A stretch of 64,000 nt of DNA from positions 25,686,558 through 25,750,557 of the forward strand of contig NC_049916.1 of assembly GCF_001411555.2 (NCBI RefSeq), given 5' to 3'. The translations under genes were made by a program, and so were the position numbers. This document shows, in pieces, positions 59,810-64,000 of this stretch. Position 1 is the stretch's first letter. Every line of letters begins with the position of its first letter. The notes under the pieces were generated by a model. The model was given only the letters and a program-made list of their open reading frames with translations. It was not told the DNA's origin and made no database searches. Origin of the DNA: Juglans regia. Its lineage: Eukaryota > Streptophyta > Magnoliopsida > Fagales > Juglandaceae.

Positions 59810-60130
59810 ATTTTCATGCTTATTTCTTTTCTTTTCTTTTCTTTTTTAAATATTATTGATCATCTTTTTAATTATCCCGTATCAAACAACGGTAAAAAAA
59901 TAATGAATATTGTCTCTGTTACCTGTCACCACTAAGCTACCAACATATGTACCAGTCTTGAGTTATCCATAAAAATAATGAACACAAAGTGCTTGATAAA
60001 ATGTCTTAACTAATGTGGGAGCATAGAGTCTATTATTCCTTTATATAATTTGTATTACACCAATACATAAGTTATTGTACCGTTGGAGACAGAAGCTTAA
60101 TAAGGTAACTTCTGGAAAATGGAAAACAAA
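59810..60130. other. Gene-free stretch before the copia relic
   Basis: No gene. It lies downstream of the copia pol on its strand, so it may include remains of the 3' LTR ('tgtgggagcatagagtctattattcc'), but no partner LTR was found for comparison. Confidence 0.35.
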
Positions 60131-60135
60131 TACAA

Positions 60136-62553
60136 TTAACTAGCCATTGCATGAGTCAAGGTGATTGGGAGAATCTTTAGTTGATCATGCTTTGGAGGTA
60201 GTTGTTGTGAGAGCTGTTGTGAGGTGTGGGTCTTCATTTGGTAAGTTTCCTTCTGTGTTATTATGCTCCCACAAACTGTGCCGAGATACAAGGCCAAGTT
60301 TGGTGCGAAGATCCAAAAGTGCAGGTTGTCCAAGCAGCTTGGTAAAAATATCAGTAAGTTTGAGAGAGGCTGAGACATGTCGAGTATGAAGGAGGCCAAG
60401 AGCGACACGTTCACAAACGTAGTGATAATCAATCTCGATGTGTTTGCTCTAGGCATGAAAGATAAGATTAACTGTCATATAAAGTGTACTAATATCATCA
60501 CAAAGTAAGAGCAGAGTGGAGGTGAGGTGAATGCCCAGATCACGAAGTAAGAATGATATCTAAGTTATCTCAACAGTAGTATGGGTCATTGCTCTGTACT
60601 CAGTTTCAGAGCTTGATTGAGAAACTGTATGTTGCTTTTTTACGAACCAGGATATGCAATTGCTACCAAGAAAGACATAGTAGCCGGTAGTGGAATGTTT
60701 GGTGAGGGGGCAACCTGCCAAATCTGCATCTGAAAAGGCATAAAGATCAAGTGTAAAATGGGAACTAAAATGAAGACCAAGATCAACAGTAACTTTTAAA
60801 TACCGAATGATGCGCTTGACCATTTTATAATGGGCTTCAATAGGGGAATGCATAAGTTTAGAAACAAAATTAACACTGTAAAAGAGGTCAGGACGAGTAA
60901 GAGTAAGGTATTGGAGTACACCCACAATAATGAGGTAGTGAGCAGGATCAGAGAAATGTGTCTCTAAGGTAAGTCCTTTGGTCTTGGGTATCATGAGAGT
61001 ACCCATAGGTTTACAGTCACGTATTTTATCTCGTTCTAAAATATCAATAGCATATTTGGTTTGAGACAAGGTAAGTCCATCAGTGGCTGGGGTGATCTGA
61101 ATACCAAGAAAATAGTGTAGGGGGCCAAGTCTTTCATGGCAAACTGACTATGAAGAGTGAAAATAAATTCAAAAAGATAAGCAAAGGAGGAACTGGTCAA
61201 TAAAATATCATCAACATACAATAGTAAAATAAGAGTACCACAAGAGGAATAACAAATAAATAAGGAAGAATCAGCAGTGCTACAAATAAAGCCATAAGTT
61301 AATAAAAAAAACTGCTAAAGTTGTCAAACCATGCATGGGGAGCCTGTTTGAGATCATAAAAAGCTTTATTTAACTTGCAATTATAAGAAGAGTGAGTTGG
61401 GTGAATAAAACCTGGAGGTTGTTCCATGAAAATAGATTTGTGGAGTTCACCATGAAGAAAAGCATTATTGACGTCTAATTGACGAATACTCCAGTGGTTG
61501 ATCAAAGTGAGTGTGATGACAATCCATATTGTACTTGGTTTGATGACGGGAGAGAAGGTCTCATGATAGTTGATGCAATCTTCTTGATGAAAACCTTTAG
61601 CAACTAAACGAGCTTTCAGCCAATCCAGTGTGCCATTAGCTTTGAGTTTGGTTTTGAAAACTCATTTACAACCAATGATAAACATGGTAGACTCATAAGG
61701 GACAAGAGTTCAAGTGTTATTCACACATAATGCCTATAATTCATCATGCATTTCTTGTAACCATCTAGGATGTTTGAGAGCAGAGCAGATTGATTTACGG
61801 GAATGGAAGTGAGGTCATGCAAGTGAGCATATTTGGGGTTAGGCTTACAAATCCAAGATTTAGAGCAGGTAACAATGGTGTTATCAGATGCCACTGAAGA
61901 AATGGTGGAAAGGTCAATAGGTGGAATGGGTGCAGTAGTGGGCGGATCAGAGATAAGTAAAGGAGAGGATGGTAGACTTTTGACGCTAGTGGAGGATGTA
62001 CCAGGTGCAAGGGAAGGTGCGGGAGTGGATGGGTGTGAGAGTGGAATGGGAATATCCTCAGCTAAAGTGGAGGCAGATGGTACGGGTACGGTGGAGTCAG
62101 ATAAACGTGTAGTAGGGGTAATCCACATATCAAAGGAGGAGAGAATGGGCTCGGTGAGGGAAGGTAGGTGAAGGTTCCCAGGCTGTTTAAAAAGGAATGT
62201 AGACTCATCAAAGACAACATGCCATGAGATGAAGGTACAGCCAAATGGAAGGTGATAACATTTATACCCTTGATGCGTATCGCTATAACATATAAAAACA
62301 CACGACAAGGTTTTTGGGTCAAATTTATTTTATTTGGTATCCCATGTGTAGGGGAAGCATTTTGCTCCGAAGATATGTAGGGAACCGTAGTCAGGATAGG
62401 ATTCGTAAAGTATGGAAAAGGGTGACTGTAACACAATGGTGGCAGAGGGAAGACAATTAATAAGAAAAGTGGCAGTGACGAAGGCTTCAACTCAGAAGCG
62501 TTTCTGATAGGAATCAAAGTGAGCCTAGTCTTAAAGATCTTTTGCAAATTCCA
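60136..62553 (-). pseudogene. Ty1/copia pol relic
   Basis: On the minus strand, pieces occur in the order of a copia polyprotein. First comes the integrase end (TATFLINCLPSATIVLQSP, SDTHQGYKCYH) at 62500-62250. A Ser/Pro-rich linker follows. Then come RT pieces (WSIRQLDVNNAFLHGEL and YDLKQAPHAWF at 61505-61299; YVDDILL at 61219). The RNase H region is at 61069-60560 (LTRPDLFYSVNFVS, FSDADLAGCPLTKHSTTGYY, SSSETEYRAM), and the C-terminal tail has SKHIEIDYHYVCERV and DIFTKLL. Several stops and frameshifts separate them, and gag, protease and the integrase core are missing upstream, where a gypsy fragment begins at 62554. Confidence 0.85.
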
Positions 62554-62652
62554 GATGGGTCAATCACAAGATCGAGAGCCAAGAAGATCAATGAGGCGAT
62601 ACAATCCACTTGGGACGAGTCTAGTAAGAGCTCAACTTGTTTATTCATTTAA
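62554..62652 (+). pseudogene. C-terminal tail of a Ty3/gypsy polyprotein
   Basis: The frame reads DGSITRSRAKKINEAIQSTW and then DESSKSSTCLFI before TAA. The 'G-(P/S)-I-T-R-S-R-A-K-K' motif is typical of the very end of plant Ty3/gypsy polyproteins. It abuts the copia relic, which is on the other strand, so one element was inserted into or fused with the other. Confidence 0.65.
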
Positions 62653-63760
62653 AGGACTTATAATATTAGTTTAGAATAATTAGATTTATTATGAAAATGA
62701 CTTAAGGGGTACCTATTCAATGGCAAGTTGGGAAAGTTAATATTTCTTATGAACTAGAATTTTTGGGAAGGCCTTATATTTTGGGCGATGGCTTATTTGG
62801 AAAGTTAATTTTTAGGAACTAGGGTTTCAAGATGTTACTGTAGCGTTACTGTAGCCGCGGCACTATTCATCCAGGGGCATTTTGGGTAAAAGGGGTTTTA
62901 TTTTAGCTAGGGTTTTAATTTGATTTTGGTTTAACTACTCTTTGTAGCCTCATTTTAAGAAATTTATGAAATTTGATGAATTTATTCATTGTGAGTTGAG
63001 TTTTACTCCTCTTGTTCTTAAGTGAACTTTTGAACTTATCAAAGGTAAATCACAACCTTTGTGACTTTCCTTCTTTGTAATCTGGGTTCTTGAGACGGGT
63101 TCTTCAACAGGTCTAGATTTTAAAATAATCTAGGTTCTTGAAATGAGTTCTTATCGGATCTAAATTCTCCATCCATTGACTTGATTTTAACTTTCTTGAG
63201 GAGTTTTCAAATTGATTGTGGGTTCAAGGGATTCCATTCCCGCGGGTTCATATCATTAGGTATTCAGAGTAAGGTTTCCAATCAAGTCTGATTCTATCTT
63301 TTAATTTCTTGAATTTTTAAATTTAATTCTTGGACTTCATTGTTCTAGGGTTGCAAAAAAAATAGAAACAAAAGTTGGCTACCGAAATTCTTAGGGTTTT
63401 GGATTTGGCTGAAATTTGCATCACCTAGGGTTTCAAAATTCTAGGGTTTGTTGTATCTCTAAATTTATCAATTGCTTAGAGTGTCGTTCCATTGATTATA
63501 TTCTACTTCATTGTCAATTCTTGTGTGCTTGAATTCAATTACTTGATTTTCACAATTGAATATTGCTATTTGTGATTGAATTAAAGAAAAGAAAAAAAAT
63601 TCAAAGGTTGTTACATAGTTACAACAAAGAGAAAGAAAGTATTTGTTGATTGAGCATATTCACGTGTGTTAGACCCGCCATTGGGTTGGTCAAAATGCAT
63701 GTTTTTTCCTCCAACCCCAAAGTTGGTCCTAGCTAACTAATTAGAGGGTTGAAACCCACG
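62653..63760 (+). repeat. Gypsy LTR-like region, right copy
   Basis: This follows the polyprotein tail, as a 3' LTR would. It contains 'gttactgtagcgttactgtag' and long AT-rich parts. From 63041 on it matches 1-720 nearly base for base, apart from a small insertion near 63434. No gene is seen. The precise LTR borders were not established. Confidence 0.55.
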
Positions 63761-64000
63761 TCCCTTCGAGGAGAAGGACTGAGGCTGAGAATGGTGGTTG
63801 TTGCGGTGATCCTTGGTGTTCGAGGCACCACTTCTCAATCCATATAAAGCAAACGAATTAGTGGAATCATGAAGTGAGAATCGAATTTTATACCCTTGGA
63901 GCAGAGGAAGGAGTTCGGCGTAAGAGGGCATGGGTAGTTTTAGCATCGCCATCGTGAAAGGCACGTATTTGGCTCCAAGGCTATTCAACAACGAGAAGAC
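63761..64000 (-). pseudogene. Copia-type gag relic, right copy (cut by window end)
   Basis: Nearly identical to 724-960. The frame includes SLLNSLGAKYVPFT, MPSYAELLPLLQGYKIR and, at its end, SQPQSFSSKGRGFQPSN. In this copy the frame stays open somewhat longer than on the left. It continues beyond the window. Confidence 0.6.

Noticed and set aside
60165..60389. 74-residue plus-strand frame
   Set aside because: It is the antisense of the copia RNase H tail, which shows the conserved DIFTKLL motif on the minus strand.
61833..62171. 112-residue plus-strand Gly/Glu-rich frame
   Set aside because: Antisense of the Ser/Pro-rich linker of the copia polyprotein.

Overview
This is eukaryotic, plant nuclear DNA, most likely from a woody rosid. 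The Fagales/Juglandaceae are a guess from the style of the short interspersed repeats and are not proven. It is AT-rich and mostly non-coding. The genes have introns with GT..AG borders, and LTR, LINE, CACTA, Helitron and MITE elements are nested in one another. Only four genes look intact: three germin-like proteins (GLPs, subfamily-1 type, two exons each, minus strand) and one 2-oxoglutarate/Fe(II) dioxygenase (2OGD, three exons, plus strand). Two more GLP copies are pseudogenes.

Layout. 1-2160: retrotransposon relics, including a copia-type gag on the minus strand; the first ~960 bases recur at 63041-64000. 2165-12600: the oldest copy of a GLP-bearing block, with intact GLP-1 (3505-4372), a GLP pseudogene on the opposite strand (9469-10146), a LINE RNase H fragment and a MULE-like element with long terminal inverted repeats. 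13927-15205: the 2OGD gene. 17139-18027: a third GLP copy, now a pseudogene. 18588-27670: two head-to-tail Helitrons, the first with a triplicated exon-like unit, the second with what looks like the 5' end of an MCTP (multiple C2 domain) gene. 28039-39250: an 11.2-kb CACTA (En/Spm) transposon with a perfect 3-bp target duplication, a decayed TNPD relic, a decayed TNPA-like gene and many copies of an ACGTTCGAACGT-type palindrome.

39081-59489 is a young tandem duplication of about 10.3 kb. Each unit holds the last ~170 bp of the CACTA element, a 5'-truncated LINE, a 647-bp solo LTR with a 5-bp target duplication, one intact GLP, a Harbinger-type MITE and a LINE RNase H fragment. The GLP proteins of the two units differ at about five residues. 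After unit 2 the sequence jumps to the 3' flank of the 2OGD locus, so a 2OGD copy was probably lost there. 60136-62553 is a decayed Ty1/copia pol on the minus strand; 62554-64000 is the tail of a Ty3/gypsy element and its LTR, followed by copia gag again.

GLPs are secreted cupin proteins of the apoplast, often tied to defence and oxidative stress. The locus therefore reads as a defence-type gene cluster growing by segmental duplication and being broken up by transposons. I found no clear sign of a wholly new biochemical system. The most novel structures are the Helitron array with captured gene pieces, the palindrome-rich CACTA, and the duplication that carried a transposon end with it.
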